Source: an uncultured Eubacteriales bacterium (GTDB lineage Bacteria; Bacillota; Clostridia; Oscillospirales; Oscillospiraceae). From it: a stretch of 64,000 bases of DNA. The DNA lies in the NCBI GenBank assembly GCA_900544705.1, contig UQWH01000001.1, positions 1 to 64,000 on the forward strand, written 5' to 3'. Shown here piece by piece: positions 62,918 through 64,000 of this stretch (positions within the stretch are counted from its first letter, which is position 1; the number at the start of each line of letters is the position of its first letter). A program made the translations under genes and the position numbers. The notes beneath the pieces were generated by a model, which saw only the letters and a program-made list of their open reading frames with translations, ran no database searches and was not told the origin of the DNA.

Positions 62918-64000
62918 GTTTGTTCTGCTCCTTTCGCCGAAGGGGGAGTCTCTGTTCGACCGATGTCAGCAGAGGCAATGACTCGAATGATGGCCTCCTC
63001 CGAAACATTCTTTCCTTCCAATTCACCTACGGTATTCCCGTCGTGAATGACGACAACCCGGTCGCAATTATGCACCAGCTCCGTCAATTCGGAAGAAATT
63101 AGAAGTACGCTGATGCCGTTGTTGGCAAACTCGCGGATCAGCTCTTCGATTTCAGCCTTGGCTCCTACATCAATACCACGGGTGGGTTCATCAAAAATGA
63201 CCAGTTTCGGATTATTGCACAGCCAACGGGCAATCAAAACCTTCTGTTGGTTGCCGCCAGAGAGATTCTTTATTTTCTGCTCTACGCCGGGCGTTTTGAC
63301 TCGAAGTTTTTGCACATAATCTTCCGCAATTTCCCGCTGCTTTTTCTCGTTCAAAAAGCCAAAGGAGGACAACGCCTTTAAAGTGGTCAGTGTTGTGTTC
63401 TCCTTAACGCTCATGTTGGGGATAATGCCTTCTTCCCGCCGGTTTTCAGTCACAAAAGCCAAGCCTGCACGGATAGCATCTTGCGTATCTTTCGGCGCAA
63501 AGGGTTTACCCTCAAAGGTCATGGATCCGCCCTGCAGACTGTCACATCCAAAGATAACGCGTGCCGTTTCCGTTCGTCCGGCACCCAAAAGACCAGCCAG
63601 ACCAAGAATTTCTCCTCTCCGCACACCAAAGGAAATATTGCGAAGTTTTGGCCAACAGGACAAGTTTTTTACCTGGAGCATATACTCATTAGAAATCTTT
63701 CGGGTCCCGTCACGCCGCCCAATACTCTTTTTGCTCGAACCAATCATCAACTCAACAAGTTCCAGCTTTGTCAGCGACGATGTCGGATACATTCCAACAA
63801 ATTTTCCGTCTTTCAGAACTGTAATCCGAGAAGTGAGCTGGAAGATTTCATCCATGCGATGTGTGATAAAAATCGCAGAAATTCCTTGAGACTGTAGTCT
63901 ACGTACTGCAGCAAAGAGCTTCTCAACCTCATATGTATCCAAAGAAGAAGTTGGCTCATCCATCACCAGCAGCTTCACGTTGCAGTTCAGCGCTCGGGCG
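62914..64000 (-). CDS. RbsA/XylG-type sugar ABC ATPase (partial)
   Basis: The gene runs out of the window; 361 C-terminal residues are visible. Two fused ATPase domains are typical of this class. Visible are the end of the first (KLLVMDEPTSSLD, IFITHRMDEIFQ) and the second: GLAGLLGAGRTETARVIFG, LSGGNQQKVLIARWL signature and IFDEPTRGIDVGAKAEI. It energises the two permeases encoded directly after it. With kdgK and eda on the same strand the transporter probably imports a hexuronate, KDG or related sugar acid, but substrate is inferred. Confidence 0.92.
   Translation of the reverse strand, partial: ARALNCNVKLLVMDEPTSSLDTYEVEKLFAAVRRLQSQGISAIFITHRMDEIFQLTSRITVLKDGKFVGMYPTSSLTKLELVELMIGSSKKSIGRRDGTRKISNEYMLQVKNLSCWPKLRNISFGVRRGEILGLAGLLGAGRTETARVIFGCDSLQGGSMTFEGKPFAPKDTQDAIRAGLAFVTENRREEGIIPNMSVKENTTLTTLKALSSFGFLNEKKQREIAEDYVQKLRVKTPGVEQKIKNLSGGNQQKVLIARWLCNNPKLVIFDEPTRGIDVGAKAEIEELIREFANNGISVLLISSELTELVHNCDRVVVIHDGNTVGELEGKNVSEEAIIRVIASADIGRTETPPSAKGAEQT

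Overview
The window looks like a chromosome segment of a GC-rich, Gram-positive anaerobe of the class Clostridia, most likely an Oscillospiraceae-type gut bacterium (Oscillibacter/Flavonifractor/Lawsonibacter neighbourhood; inferred from gene content, not from a search). Pointers are the S-box (SAM-I) riboswitch on metK, the holB-ricT(yaaT) order, a YtvI-type sporulation permease, a SpoIIQ-like LytM protein, strong Shine-Dalgarno sites, a secretin-less Gram-positive Tad pilus locus and sigma-A promoters of textbook form. No tRNA, rRNA or CRISPR array was seen.

Layout. 1-345: end of an ABC exporter. 488-4156: amino-sugar operon (NahK-like anomeric kinase, long ROK protein, NagA). 4520-10623: lipid kinase, riboswitch-controlled metK, aminotransferase, holB, ricT. 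11070-18322: TypA, an OmpR/HisKA two-component pair with a degenerate HtrA-like protein, an IS1182-type transposase relic and an aldo/keto reductase. 18675-42478 (all minus strand): a ~24 kb surface/pilus block. Read in the direction of transcription it runs TadZ-TadA-TadB-TadC-Flp pilin-TadE-DUF5702-LRR lipoprotein-TadE-TadV, then WG-repeat protein, FHA protein, PP2C phosphatase, Ser/Thr kinase, small membrane protein, and finally, behind its own promoter, a membrane protein and a 2171-residue Ig-repeat surface protein. 42808-45049: divergent threonine catabolism (tdh-kbl). 45282-50045: MMPL exporter with a secreted YhgE-like partner. 50318-57097: phospholipid genes, PPC and NUDIX proteins, lipoprotein, LytM protein, ACP-like protein, ACT regulator, YtvI. 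57339-64000 (minus): visibly AT-richer sugar island with kdgK, eda, an AraC regulator and an RbsABC-type transporter that leaves the window.

Most interesting points. (1) A Tad pilus locus runs directly into a complete threonine-phosphorylation cassette (kinase, PP2C, FHA). The FHA protein carries two GETTVLG motifs just before its FHA domain, and the small neighbour protein carries TTLL motifs of the same type, which suggests a built-in phospho-switch. The arrangement recalls PpkA/PppA/Fha control of type VI secretion, here apparently wired to a pilus. (2) Three copies of a ~260 bp mobile element (MITE) sit inside intrinsic terminators, and in each case the local terminator hairpin, different each time, is found on both sides of the element. 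The element ends match those of the IS1182-like relic at 16552-17074. (3) Several proteins keep a fold but have lost the key residue: an HtrA-like protein without catalytic His and Ser, an acyl-carrier-like protein with Pro in place of the phosphopantetheine Ser, a Flp pilin without Glu5, and a TadZ with a degenerate Walker A.
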